This document shows positions 7,926-16,625 of a DNA stretch of 64,000 nt, one piece after another (position 1 is the stretch's first letter; the number at the start of each line of letters is the position of its first letter). Source of the stretch: Allobosea sp. BK604. Its GTDB lineage: Bacteria; Pseudomonadota; Alphaproteobacteria; Rhizobiales; Beijerinckiaceae. The DNA lies in NCBI RefSeq assembly GCF_004341515.1, contig NZ_SLZF01000005.1:248001-312000 (forward strand). The letters are read 5' to 3'. The notes under the pieces were generated by a model. It had not been told where the DNA came from. It ran no database searches and saw only the letters and a list, made by a program, of their open reading frames with translations. The position numbers were made by a program, and so were the translations under genes.

Positions 7926-9518
7926 ATGGCCATCACGCGTCGCACGGCTCTCGTCGGGGGCCTGGCTGCTCCGTTCCTGATGACGCAGCGCGCGAGCGCG
8001 CAAGCTCCCAGCCGCAGCGAAACGCTGCTGCTGGTCCAGGAATACGGCCCCAACAGCCTGGACATGCAGGGCATCGGCGCCTCGCAGCCGGTCAATGGCG
8101 TGGCGCTGAACTGCTATGACCGCCTGCTGCGCTTCAAGCCGGTGCCGATCCCGGGCGGCGGCGGGCATCAGGTCGCGATGGGCCAGCTGGAGGGCGAGCT
8201 CGCCGAGAGCTGGCAGGTGGCCTCCGACGGGATGAGCTGCACCTTCAAGCTGCGCGACGCCAAGTTCCATTCCGGACGGCCGGTCACGGCCAAGGACGTG
8301 AAATGGTCGCTCGACCGCGCCTGCACCATCGGCGGCTTCGCGACCACGCAGATGAATGCCGGCTCGCTGGAGAAGCCCGAGCAGTTCGTCGTGGTCGACG
8401 ACAAGACCTTCCGCGTCGATTTCGTCCGCAAGGACAAGATGACGTTGCCCAATCTTGCGGTGACCATCCCCTTCATCTTCGATTCCGAGCTCGCCATCAA
8501 GAATTCCGGCGGCGATCCCCATGCCAAGGAATGGCTGAAGAACAATATCGCCGGCTCGGGCGCCTACAAGGTCGAGAGCTGGAAGCCGGGCGTCGAGACG
8601 ATCTATGTCCGCAATGACGAATGGGCCTGCGGCCCGCTGCCGAAGCTGCGCCGCATCATCGCCCGCGACATCGCCTCGCCCTCGACACGGCGCGCGCTGA
8701 TCGAGCGCGGCGATGCCGACATCTCCTACGGGCTGCCGCCCAAGGACTTCAAGGACCTGGCCGACGCCGGCAAGATCAACGTCGTCGGCGTGCCGATCCC
8801 GAACGGCGTCTGGGGCCTCTATCTCAACAGCCAGGTCGGGCCCTTCAAGGATGTGCGCCTGCGCCAGGCCGTCGCCTGGGTGCTGCCCTATGACAAGATG
8901 CTCCAGGCCTCGCTCTTCGGCCGCGGCGTCGACATGTCCGGCGGACCGGAGACGCCCAAGGTCGCCTGGCCGCAGCCCTTCTCCTACAAGACCAATCTCG
9001 AGAAGGCGAAGGCCCTGGTCGATGCGGCCGGCGGCGGCTTCGCGACGACGCTGCAATTCGATGCCGGCAACGCCACCGTGGCCGAGCCGATGTCGGTGCT
9101 GATCAAGGAGGCGCTCGGCGCCATCGGCATCAATGTCGAGATCTCGAAGGTGCCGGGCGCGAATTTCCGCACCGAGATCGCCAAGAAGACCAACCCGATG
9201 ACGTTGAACCGCTTCGCGGGCTGGCTCGACTATCCGGATTACTACCTGTTCTGGACGATGCACGGCAATAATTCGATCTTCAACATCGCCAATTACCAGA
9301 ACCCGGCGCTGGACAAGCTGATCGACGCCGCCCGCTTCACCGCCGACAAGGCCGACTACGACAAGCTCGTCGTCGACTTCGTCAAGCTGGTCGAGAGCGA
9401 GGTGCCGATGGTCCCGATCGCGCAGCCGACGCATGACGTCGCGATGCAGAAATCGATCGGCGGCTACCAGTTCCAGCCCTGCCGCGAGCCGGACTTCCGC
9501 TACCTGACGAAGGGCTGA
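7926..9518 (+). CDS. ABC transporter substrate-binding protein, family 5 (peptide/nickel type)
   Basis: Periplasmic binding protein of 530 residues. It starts MAITRRTALVGGLAAPFLMTQRASAQA, a twin-arginine-like leader with a predicted AxA-type cut near residue 26. The SBP_bac_5 fold is clear: RSETLLLVQEYGPNSLDMQ, LAESWQVASDGMSCTFKLRDAKFHSGRPVTAKDVKWSLDR, and NSQVGPFKDVRLRQAVAWVLPYDKM. Ligands in this family range from oligopeptides to nickel and opines. Because the neighbours degrade biuret-type ureides, it may import such a compound; that is inference. The ATG at 7926 was chosen because the leader starts there. Confidence 0.88.
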   Translation: MAITRRTALVGGLAAPFLMTQRASAQAPSRSETLLLVQEYGPNSLDMQGIGASQPVNGVALNCYDRLLRFKPVPIPGGGGHQVAMGQLEGELAESWQVASDGMSCTFKLRDAKFHSGRPVTAKDVKWSLDRACTIGGFATTQMNAGSLEKPEQFVVVDDKTFRVDFVRKDKMTLPNLAVTIPFIFDSELAIKNSGGDPHAKEWLKNNIAGSGAYKVESWKPGVETIYVRNDEWACGPLPKLRRIIARDIASPSTRRALIERGDADISYGLPPKDFKDLADAGKINVVGVPIPNGVWGLYLNSQVGPFKDVRLRQAVAWVLPYDKMLQASLFGRGVDMSGGPETPKVAWPQPFSYKTNLEKAKALVDAAGGGFATTLQFDAGNATVAEPMSVLIKEALGAIGINVEISKVPGANFRTEIAKKTNPMTLNRFAGWLDYPDYYLFWTMHGNNSIFNIANYQNPALDKLIDAARFTADKADYDKLVVDFVKLVESEVPMVPIAQPTHDVAMQKSIGGYQFQPCREPDFRYLTKG

Positions 9519-9545
9519 GCGGCCGATGGCCTCCTTCGAAAACAT

Positions 9546-9656
9546 GCCGTCATCCCGGACGCAGCGCAGCGGAGCTCCGGGATCCATCACAGGGCGCCGG
9601 AGCCTTCCGATGTATCCCGGAGCGGCCCGGCTGCGCCGCTTGTCCGGGATGACGGC
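9546..9656. repeat. Intergenic palindromic repeat B (GCCGTCATCCCGGAC...)
   Basis: A perfect 15-bp inverted repeat (9546-9560 with 9642-9656) flanking internal shorter repeats (GGAGCTCCGGGATCCAT, TGTATCCCGGAGC). The transcript could fold into a large cruciform-like structure between the binding-protein gene and the first permease gene, where it may lower downstream expression or protect upstream mRNA. Similar GTCATCCCGGA elements are common between genes of rhizobia-related bacteria. Confidence 0.75.
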
Positions 9657-9713
9657 GCGTTTCTCGGCTCGGCCTGCAAGCACTGACAATCCCGCCCGGA
9701 AAGGAAGAGCATC

Positions 9714-10727
9714 ATGCTCCGCATGATCGGCGCGCGGCTGATGACGACGGTGCCGTCGGTGATCGGCGTCATCATCGTCACCTTCCTGCTGACGCGGGTG
9801 CTGCCGGGTGACACGGCGGCCTATTTCGCGGGCCCCGCGGCGACGCCGCAGGCCATCGCCGAGATCCGCAGCAAGCTCGGGCTCGACCAGCCGCTGCCGG
9901 TGCAGTTCGTCTCCTATGTCACGGCGCTGGTGAAGGGCGATCTCGGCCAGTCGCTGACGACGGGGCAGCCGGTCACCGCCGATCTCGCCCAGCGCCTGCC
10001 GGCCTCGGCCGAGCTGACGCTGGTCGGATTGCTGCTCTCGATGGCGATCGCGCTGCCGCTCGGCGTGCTCGCCGCCGTCAGGCAGGGCTCGTGGATCGAC
10101 CATCTCTGCCGCGTCGTCGCCACCGCGGGCGTCTCGCTGCCGGTGTTCTTCACCGGGCTGCTGCTGGTCTATGTCTTCTACTTCATCCTCGGCTGGTCGC
10201 CTGCCCCGCTCGGGCGGCTCGACGTGTTCTTCTCCGAGCCGCCGCGCGTCACCGGCCTCCTGCTGATCGACAGCCTGATCGCCCGCGACCTCGAGACGTT
10301 CAGGGCCGCCGCCGCCCAGCTCATCCTGCCGGCGGTGACGCTGGCGATCTTCTCGCTGGCGCCGATCACGCGCATGACGCGCGCTTCGATGCTCGCCGTG
10401 CTCGGCGCCGATTTCGTGCGCACGGCCCGCGCCAGCGGCCTGTCCAGCGGCAAGGTGATCGGCACCTATGCCTTCCGCAACGCGATGCTGCCGGTCGTGA
10501 CCACGCTCGGCATGGTCTTCTCCTTCCTGCTCGGCGCCAATGTGCTGGTCGAGAAGGTCTTCGCCTGGCCGGGCATCGGCTCCTACGCGGTCGAGGCGCT
10601 GATCGCCTCCGACTACGCGCCGATCCAGGGCTTCGTGCTGACCATGGCGGTGATGTATGTCGTGCTGAACCTGCTCATCGACATTCTCTACGGCGTCATC
10701 GATCCCCGCGTCAGGCTGGAGGGCTGA
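9714..10727 (+). CDS. ABC transporter permease, DppB type
   Basis: A 337-residue inner-membrane permease with about six helices and the typical N-terminal signature MIGARLMTTVPSVIGVIIVTFLLTRVLPGD. The EAA loop that contacts the ATPase is FVRTARASGLSSGKVIGTYAFRNAMLPVVT. It pairs with the next permease, which overlaps it by one base (TGATG), to form the channel of the family-5 transporter. It is separated from the binding-protein gene by repeat B. Confidence 0.93.
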   Translation: MLRMIGARLMTTVPSVIGVIIVTFLLTRVLPGDTAAYFAGPAATPQAIAEIRSKLGLDQPLPVQFVSYVTALVKGDLGQSLTTGQPVTADLAQRLPASAELTLVGLLLSMAIALPLGVLAAVRQGSWIDHLCRVVATAGVSLPVFFTGLLLVYVFYFILGWSPAPLGRLDVFFSEPPRVTGLLLIDSLIARDLETFRAAAAQLILPAVTLAIFSLAPITRMTRASMLAVLGADFVRTARASGLSSGKVIGTYAFRNAMLPVVTTLGMVFSFLLGANVLVEKVFAWPGIGSYAVEALIASDYAPIQGFVLTMAVMYVVLNLLIDILYGVIDPRVRLEG

Positions 10728-11635
10728 TGTCCATGAACGACATGAGCAAGCCCCCGGCGACACCGGCCCTGCGCTTCGAGGCGCCGCCCTCGACCAGCCT
10801 GTGGAGCCATGCCCGCCATATCGTCTCCGAGAACCCGGTCACCGGCTTCGCCTTCGGCCTGTTCGCGCTGATCGTGCTCGCGGCCCTGTTCGGCCCGCTC
10901 GTCGCGCCCTACGATCCGCTCGCCTCCAACACCAATTCGGCCCTGCAGGGGCCGAGCGCGGCGCATTGGTTCGGCACCGACCAGCTCGGCCGCGACATCT
11001 TCAGCCGCGTGCTGGTCGCGACACGGCTCGATTTCGCGATCGCGGTCTTCTCGGTGGCGCTGGTCTTCCTGCTCGGCGGGCTCGCCGGCGTGATGGCCGG
11101 CTTCTTCGGCGGCTGGGTCGACAAGCTCGTCGGGCGCGTCGCCGACACGATCATGGCCTTCCCGCTCTTCGTGCTGGCGATGGGCATCGTGGCGGCGCTC
11201 GGCAACAGCGTGACCAACATCGTCATCGCGACCGCGATCATCAATTTCCCGCTCTATGCCCGCGTCGCCCGGGCCGAGGCGAATGTGCGGCGCGAGGCCG
11301 GCTTCGTCCAGGCGGCCAGGCTCTCCGGCAATTCCGACTGGCGGCTGCTGCTGACGCAGATCGTGCCCAATATCATGCCGATCATGGCGGTGCAGATGTC
11401 GCTGACCATGGGCTACGCCATCCTCAACGCCGCCGGCCTGTCCTTCATCGGGCTCGGCGTGCGCCCGCCGACGCCGGAATGGGGCATCATGGTCGCCGAA
11501 GGCGCGAGCTTCATCGTCTCCGGCGAATGGTGGATCGCCTTCTTCCCCGGCCTGGCGCTGATGATCGCGGTGTTCTGCTTCAACCTGCTCGGCGACGGCG
11601 TGCGCGACCTCGTCGACCCGCAGCGTCGCAACTGA
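10727..11635 (+). CDS. ABC transporter permease, DppC type
   Basis: A 302-residue permease with an N-terminal cytoplasmic tail, the HWFGTDQLGRDIFSRVLVATRLDF motif of DppC/OppC proteins and the EAA loop VRREAGFVQAARLSGNSDWRLLLTQIVPNI. The start at 10727 overlaps the stop of the DppB-type gene; two further Met codons follow within six residues. Its stop lies 10 bp before the ATPase gene. Confidence 0.93.
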   Translation: MSMNDMSKPPATPALRFEAPPSTSLWSHARHIVSENPVTGFAFGLFALIVLAALFGPLVAPYDPLASNTNSALQGPSAAHWFGTDQLGRDIFSRVLVATRLDFAIAVFSVALVFLLGGLAGVMAGFFGGWVDKLVGRVADTIMAFPLFVLAMGIVAALGNSVTNIVIATAIINFPLYARVARAEANVRREAGFVQAARLSGNSDWRLLLTQIVPNIMPIMAVQMSLTMGYAILNAAGLSFIGLGVRPPTPEWGIMVAEGASFIVSGEWWIAFFPGLALMIAVFCFNLLGDGVRDLVDPQRRN

Positions 11636-11645
11636 GGAACAAGGC

Positions 11646-13343
11646 ATGACCGCCCTGCCCCTGCTCGACATCAGCAACCTCACGGTCGAGTTCGCCACGC
11701 GCCGCGGCAAGGTGCAGGCGGTGAAGTCGATCGACATCCAGGTCGGCAAGGGCGAGACCGTCGCCATTGTCGGTGAATCCGGCTCGGGCAAGTCGGTCAC
11801 CTCCTATGCCGTGGTGCGCATCCTCGACCGCGCCGGCAAGGTGGCGGAAGGCTCGATCAGCTTCTCCGGCGTCGACCTCGTCGCCGCCGACGAGGCGCAG
11901 ATGCGCGACCTGCGCGGGCGCGAGATCTCGATGATCTTCCAGAACCCGCGCGCCGCGCTGAACCCGATCCGCAAGGTCGGCAGGCAGATCGAGGACGTGC
12001 TGCTCCAGCATGTCCAGGCGACGTCCGCGACCGCGAAGGAGAAGGCGATCGAGGCCCTGGAGAAGGTCAGGATCGCGCGCCCGGAAGAGCGTTACGACGC
12101 CTATCCGTTCGAGCTCTCCGGCGGCATGTGCCAGCGCGTCGTTATCGCGCTCGCCCTCGCCTGCCAGCCGCAATTGCTGATCGCCGACGAGCCGACGACC
12201 GGGCTCGACGTCACCACGCAGAAGGCGGTGATGGACCTGATCGTCGAGCTGACGCGCGAGCGCGGCATGTCGACGATCCTGATCACCCATGATCTCGGCC
12301 TCGCCGCCGCCTATTGCGACCGGGTCGTGGTGATGGAGAAGGGCAAGGTCGTGGAGACGGCCGAGGCCGCCGCGATCTTCCATGCGCCGCAGCATCCCTA
12401 TACGCGCAAGCTGATGCAGGCGACGCCGCGCCTCGGCATGGCGCTGGCCGACCTGCTGCCGGAGGGCACGCCGAAGCCGCCCGCGCAGGCGAGAGCGCCG
12501 GCCACGCTGGCGGGCGCCGCGCCGCTGATGCAGGTCGAGAACCTCGTCAAGGAATACCCGCGCCCGGCCGGCGGCGCCCTGCTCGCGAAGCTGCGCGGCA
12601 AGGCCGAGCCGGAGAAACCCGCCTTCCGCGCCGTCGACGGCATCAGCTTCTCGGTTGCGCGCGGCGAGACGCTCGGCCTCGTCGGCGAATCCGGCTGCGG
12701 CAAATCGACGACCTCGATGATGATCACGCGCCTGCTCGATCCGACGAGCGGGCGCATCGTCTTCGACGGGCAGGATATCGGCGCGATGCCGGCAAGGACC
12801 TTCGCGGCGTCGCCGTTCCGGCGGCGCATCCAGATGGTCTTCCAGGACCCGACCGACAGCCTCAACCCGCGCTTCACGGCGCAGCGCGCCATCCTCGATC
12901 CGATCCTGCGCATGGGTACGGTCGAGGGCCGCGCCGCACTGCGGGAGCGCTGCGAGGAGCTGGCGCGGCTCGTCGGGCTGCCGGTCGAGCTGCTCGACCG
13001 TTTTCCGCACCAGCTCTCGGGCGGGCAGAAGGCGCGCGTCGGCATTGCGCGGGCGATCGCGCTCGAGCCCGATCTCGTCATCCTCGACGAGCCGACGGCC
13101 GCGCTCGACGTCTCCGTCCAGGCCGTGGTGCTCAACCTGCTCGACGAGCTGAAGCAGCGGCTCGGGATGAGCTATATCTTCGTCTCGCACGACCTCAACG
13201 TGGTCAGGCTGCTCTGCGACCGCGTGGTGGTGATGCGCAGCGGCCGGATCGTCGAGGAGGGCACGGCGGAAGAGGTGCTCGGCGCGCCCAAGGCCGAGTA
13301 CACCAAGGAATTGCTGACCGCGATCCCCCACCCGCCGGCCTGA
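11646..13343 (+). CDS. Duplicated-domain ABC ATPase (DppD-DppF fusion type)
   Basis: A 565-residue protein with two complete nucleotide-binding domains. The first has Walker A GESGSGKS near residue 43, signature LSGGMCQR and Walker B LLIADEP. The second has GESGCGKS near 349, LSGGQKAR and LVILDEP. An oligopeptide-type C-terminal extension ([14 protein letters not shown]) follows the first domain. It therefore supplies both ATPases of the heterodimeric motor from one polypeptide, unlike the second family-5 transporter in this window, which uses two genes. Confidence 0.93.
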   Translation: MTALPLLDISNLTVEFATRRGKVQAVKSIDIQVGKGETVAIVGESGSGKSVTSYAVVRILDRAGKVAEGSISFSGVDLVAADEAQMRDLRGREISMIFQNPRAALNPIRKVGRQIEDVLLQHVQATSATAKEKAIEALEKVRIARPEERYDAYPFELSGGMCQRVVIALALACQPQLLIADEPTTGLDVTTQKAVMDLIVELTRERGMSTILITHDLGLAAAYCDRVVVMEKGKVVETAEAAAIFHAPQHPYTRKLMQATPRLGMALADLLPEGTPKPPAQARAPATLAGAAPLMQVENLVKEYPRPAGGALLAKLRGKAEPEKPAFRAVDGISFSVARGETLGLVGESGCGKSTTSMMITRLLDPTSGRIVFDGQDIGAMPARTFAASPFRRRIQMVFQDPTDSLNPRFTAQRAILDPILRMGTVEGRAALRERCEELARLVGLPVELLDRFPHQLSGGQKARVGIARAIALEPDLVILDEPTAALDVSVQAVVLNLLDELKQRLGMSYIFVSHDLNVVRLLCDRVVVMRSGRIVEEGTAEEVLGAPKAEYTKELLTAIPHPPA

Positions 13344-13369
13344 AGCCGCCGGCTGCCACGGACCTGCCG

Positions 13370-13750
13370 ATGACCGTCAACGATCCCGCAATCCTCGCCG
13401 AAGTCGAGGCCGCCTTCGCCGCCTACGAGAAGGCGCTGACCAGCAACGATGTCGCGACGCTCGGCGCGCTGTTCTGGGACAGCGCCCATACGATCCGCTA
13501 CGGCATCGCCGAAAATCTCTATGGCTACGGCGAGATCGCCGCCTTCCGCTCGGCACGCTCGCCGGTCGGGCTCGAGCGCAAGCTCGACCGCACGGTGATC
13601 ACCACCTATGGCAGCGACCTCGCGACCGCCAACACGCTGTTCCGGCGCGAGAGCGCGCCCGGCAAGGTCGGCCGCCAGAGCCAGACCTGGATGCGCTTCC
13701 CCGATGGCTGGAAGGTGGTCTCGGCGCATGTCAGCCTCATCGCGGAGTGA
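13370..13750 (+). CDS. AtzH/HpxZ-like protein (NTF2-fold)
   Basis: A 126-residue protein beginning [36 protein letters not shown], with [21 protein letters not shown] and a C-terminal [22 protein letters not shown]. This is the AtzH/HpxZ (DUF3225) pattern of a small cone-shaped fold. Family members occur beside AtzE/AtzG or oxalurate-catabolism genes; the proposed role is an amidase or isomerase step in ureide breakdown and is not settled. It lies 27 bp after the ATPase gene and 18 bp before the GntR gene, tying the transporter to the catabolic genes. Confidence 0.8.
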   Translation: MTVNDPAILAEVEAAFAAYEKALTSNDVATLGALFWDSAHTIRYGIAENLYGYGEIAAFRSARSPVGLERKLDRTVITTYGSDLATANTLFRRESAPGKVGRQSQTWMRFPDGWKVVSAHVSLIAE

Positions 13751-13768
13751 CGCTTCTTGCAGCGCGGC

Positions 13769-14527
13769 ATGACCGGACCCGCGGCGCCTGCTATGGATCG
13801 GGCAGATCCGCCCGCCCCCTCGCCCAGGACCATGCCGAGCAGCGCCCCCAGTTCCGCATCGCCGAGAGCGCCCAGGCCGAAGGCCGTGCCGCGGACCCGC
13901 ACCGAGGCCCTGCGCCTCCAGCTCGCCGACGAGATCGTCTCCGGCGCCCTGGAGCCCGGCACGCCGCTCGACGAGCAGGAACTCGCCAGCCGCTTCGGCG
14001 TCTCGCGCACCCCGGTGCGCGAGGCGATCCGGCAGCTCTCGGCCTCCGGCCTCGTCAGCGTCAGGCCGCATCGCGGCGCCGTGGTGGCGCTGCCGACGCC
14101 GCGCCAGCTCGACGACATGTTCGAGGCGATGGCCGAGCTCGAGGGGCTGTGCGCCGGCATGGCCGCCCGCAACATGACCATTGGAGAGCGCAGGGCGCTG
14201 GAGGCCCTGCACGAGGAGCTGCGCGTGCTGGTGCAGCAGGGCGATCCGCTGCGCTATCACGAGCGGAACGAAGCCTTCCATACCGCGATCTATGCCGGCT
14301 CGCATAACAGCTACCTCGCCGACATCACGCTGATGACGCGCACCCGCGTCGCGCCCTTCCGCCGGGCCCAGTTCCGCGCCGCCGGCCGGCTCGGCGGCTC
14401 CTACCAGGAGCACGACCTCGTCGTGCAGGCGATCCTGCGCGGCGACCGCGACGCGGCCGCGGAGGCGATGCGCGCCCATATCGGCATCGTGCGCGACGCC
14501 TTCCATACCTACGCCGAGACGCGCTGA
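13769..14527 (+). CDS. GntR-family regulator, FCD subfamily
   Basis: A 252-residue regulator. The winged helix (RTEALRLQLADEIVSGALEPGTPLDEQELASRFGVSRTPVREAIRQLSASGLV) sits at about residues 44-98 after an unusually long, Pro/Ala/Ser-rich N-terminal tail. The FCD ligand domain follows, with metal-type His residues (HERNEAFHTAIYAGSHN and HDLVVQAI). The ATG at 13769 is used; a TTG 12 bases earlier is possible. It is convergent with allophanate hydrolase with only 5 bp between. Probable repressor acting on the identical 13-mers at 7776 and 16381. Confidence 0.88.
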   Translation: MTGPAAPAMDRADPPAPSPRTMPSSAPSSASPRAPRPKAVPRTRTEALRLQLADEIVSGALEPGTPLDEQELASRFGVSRTPVREAIRQLSASGLVSVRPHRGAVVALPTPRQLDDMFEAMAELEGLCAGMAARNMTIGERRALEALHEELRVLVQQGDPLRYHERNEAFHTAIYAGSHNSYLADITLMTRTRVAPFRRAQFRAAGRLGGSYQEHDLVVQAILRGDRDAAAEAMRAHIGIVRDAFHTYAETR

Positions 14528-14532
14528 AGCGA

Positions 14533-16335
14533 TCAGGCCGCGCTCGACCTCAGGCTCGCGCAATAGGCGCGCCAGCCGCCATGATGCGTGACGTCGCGGG
14601 CCTCGGCCACGGCGGCGGCCTCGACGATGAAGCCCTTGCTCCTGGTTCCGTCGGCCAATGCCAGGGTCGTGACGCCGAGCGGGCTCGGGATGCCGGCGAC
14701 GAAGCGGCCGAACCCCTCGACCGGCAGTGCCCAGATCTCGACGCTGATCGAGGCGCCGTCGCCCTCGTGCACGCGCAGCAGGCCGGGCCGTGTCGGCGAG
14801 CTGCCCGGCAAGGCGAAGAGCCGATAATCGGCCGTCGTCGTCACCGCCCGCACGAAGACGCCGCCGAGCCCGGTCAGCTCGCCATTGAGCGGCATGCCGG
14901 AAAGATGCGCGCCGACGACCGCGATCTCGATCATCCCGTCCGGAGCCTTCGCCGGCAGCTGGGCGAGCGGCGGCTGCGGCTCCCCGGTCGCGCCGAGCGA
15001 CAGGCCGGAAGCGGCGTGGAAGACGCGGCCGATGCCTGCGAGCGCCGCGTCCCGGCCGGCCGGCGCGATGAAGGTGACGCCCGAGGCCTGTCCGTCTGCC
15101 GCGAGCGTGGCCGGGACGGCGAGCGCGCAAAGATCTAGCAGGTTCACGAAATTGGTGTAGCGCCCGAGCATGCTGTTCGCGCCGATCGGGTCGGCCGCCA
15201 TCTCGGCGAAACTGGCCGCGCGCGGGACGCTCGGCACCATCAGCGCGTCGAGCCCCTGGAGCGCTGCCTTGGCGATGACCGCCAGCTCCGCCAGGCGGTA
15301 GCGGGCCGCGAAGGCGTCGGCGGCGCCGGGCAAGGGCTTGCCGGCAATGACCTGACGGGTCACGGGCAGGATCGCCTCCGGATCGCGCTCCAGCAGCTCG
15401 CGGATCGCCAGCCAGCGCTCGGCGACCCAGGGCCCGTCATAGAGGAGGCGGGCCACCTCGTGGAACGGCGTCATGTCGAGCGTCACGACATCCCCGCCCA
15501 GCGCCCGCACGCGCTCGATTGCGCCGGCGAAGCTTTGCGCAGCGTAGGCGTCGCCGGCGAAATCGCGGTCCTCCGGGCGCGGCACGCCGATCCGCAGATG
15601 CGGCGGTGCCGCGCCGAGGCGGCCGGTGGGCATCATCCGCGAGAATGGGTCCTGCGCATCCGGCCCGGCTATCGCCTCCAGCGCCAGCCAGGCATCCTCG
15701 ACGGTGAGCGCGAAGACCGAGACGCAATCCAGGGTCCGGCAGGCCGGCACGACGCCCGCCGTCGAAACCAGGCCGAGGCTGGGCTTCAGCCCGACGAGGT
15801 TCTGCAGCGCCGCCGGCACGCGGCCGGAACCTGCCGTATCCGTTCCCAGGGCGATCGGCACGATTCCCGCCGCCACGGCGCAGGCCGAGCCGGAGCTCGA
15901 GCCGCCCGGCACCAGATCGGGGCGGAGCGCATTGCGCGGCACGCCATAGGGCGAGCGCGTGCCGTTCAACCCGGTGGCGAACTGGTCGAGATTGGTCTTG
16001 CCGATGACGATCGCGCCCGCCGCGCGCAGCCGCGCGACAGCCGTCGCATCCCGCTGCGGCTCATAGGCGAAGGCCGGGCAAGCGGCCGTGGTCGGCAGGC
16101 CGGCGACATCGATATTGTCCTTCACCGCGACCGGCACGCCCCAGAGCGGACGCTCGCACGGCCCCTCGTCCTGGAGCCGTATCGCCTCAGCCAGCGCTTC
16201 CGCCTCGGGCTTGAGGCTGATGAAGATGGCCTCGTCGCCATGCTCGCGCAGCCGGGCGTAGCTCGCCGCGATGGTCTCGGCGATGGTCCTCGTGCCCCGG
16301 CGATGAGCGGTGATGATCTCGGTCAGCTGAGGCAC
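14533..16335 (-). CDS. atzF: Allophanate hydrolase (AtzF type)
   Basis: Hydrolyses allophanate to ammonia and CO2, the last step of biuret and cyanurate use. From the GTG at 16335 the protein has 600 residues. The N-terminal amidase-signature domain shows Lys72 (VPVAVKDN), the GGSSSGS loop (145-150) and nucleophile Ser170 (TAGSGR). The C-terminal 170 residues (VGAHLSGMPLNGELTGLGG, YRLFALPG, GFGRFVAGIPSPLG, GTRSKGF) are the second AtzF domain that separates it from simple amidases. An upstream ATG (16404) is in frame but would place the 13-mer box inside the gene, so GTG is preferred; the ribosome site there is weak. Confidence 0.9.
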   Translation of the reverse strand: MPQLTEIITAHRRGTRTIAETIAASYARLREHGDEAIFISLKPEAEALAEAIRLQDEGPCERPLWGVPVAVKDNIDVAGLPTTAACPAFAYEPQRDATAVARLRAAGAIVIGKTNLDQFATGLNGTRSPYGVPRNALRPDLVPGGSSSGSACAVAAGIVPIALGTDTAGSGRVPAALQNLVGLKPSLGLVSTAGVVPACRTLDCVSVFALTVEDAWLALEAIAGPDAQDPFSRMMPTGRLGAAPPHLRIGVPRPEDRDFAGDAYAAQSFAGAIERVRALGGDVVTLDMTPFHEVARLLYDGPWVAERWLAIRELLERDPEAILPVTRQVIAGKPLPGAADAFAARYRLAELAVIAKAALQGLDALMVPSVPRAASFAEMAADPIGANSMLGRYTNFVNLLDLCALAVPATLAADGQASGVTFIAPAGRDAALAGIGRVFHAASGLSLGATGEPQPPLAQLPAKAPDGMIEIAVVGAHLSGMPLNGELTGLGGVFVRAVTTTADYRLFALPGSSPTRPGLLRVHEGDGASISVEIWALPVEGFGRFVAGIPSPLGVTTLALADGTRSKGFIVEAAAVAEARDVTHHGGWRAYCASLRSSAA

Positions 16336-16380
16336 GGCGAATTCCAGACTGGATCGGCCCAGATAATAGGCATCTGCCTC

Positions 16381-16393
16381 CAATTGTATGCAT
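16381..16393. promoter_or_regulatory. Candidate GntR box 2 (CAATTGTATGCAT)
   Basis: Identical to 7776-7788 and placed 46 bp upstream of the proposed atzF start. The adjoining bases (AGATTATGCAATA) extend it into an imperfect dyad with ATGCAA. Its presence only at these two promoters supports a dedicated operator. Confidence 0.5.
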
Positions 16394-16543
16394 AGATTAT
16401 GCAATAGGCAGGAAGCCCTGCCCAGAACCGGCTCGGCACCACCGCCTCCGGGCCGGACCCTGAGATGCGCGGCCGCCGACCGCTCATGAATTCCTGCGTT
16501 TTATCAGCCTGTTGCATGGCTCTTGCCGCGAAGCTCCCGGTTC

Positions 16544-16572
16544 GCTTGCCTGCTCGATGGGCACAGGCAAGC
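16544..16572. promoter_or_regulatory. Inverted repeat GCTTGCCTG-N11-CAGGCAAGC beside the -24 element
   Basis: A perfect 9-bp dyad ending four bases before the sigma-54 promoter of the BiuH-like gene. It could be an operator or activator site, or a hairpin in a transcript coming from the left. Confidence 0.4.
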
Positions 16573-16575
16573 TCT

Positions 16576-16591
16576 AGGCACACCCCTTGCA
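16576..16591 (+). promoter_or_regulatory. Sigma-54 (RpoN) promoter for biuH operon
   Basis: AGGCACACCCCTTGCA fits the consensus TGGCAC-N5-TTGCA at every position except the first. GG and GC are 10 bp apart, giving a predicted start near 16602, about 24 bp before the GTG of the BiuH-like gene. This is the better of the two matches in the cluster. Confidence 0.75.
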
Positions 16592-16625
16592 AGCCTCGTT
16601 CCGTCGCCACTGACGGAGCGCTCCC

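Noticed and set aside
7743..10763. 1006-codon open frame on the minus strand
   Set aside because: It is antisense to the binding protein and first permease gene, runs through palindromic repeat B, and has the Arg/Asp/Gly composition of a shadow frame.
13172..15130. 652-codon minus-strand frame spanning the GntR gene
   Set aside because: It is antisense to the GntR gene and in another frame of atzF; the recognisable domains are in the frames I annotated.
16513..16530. Possible sigma-54 promoter on the minus strand for atzF
   Set aside because: GG-N10-GC spacing is met, but -24 reads CGGCAAG and -12 reads ATGCAA, too far from the consensus, and it lies about 180 bp from the start codon.
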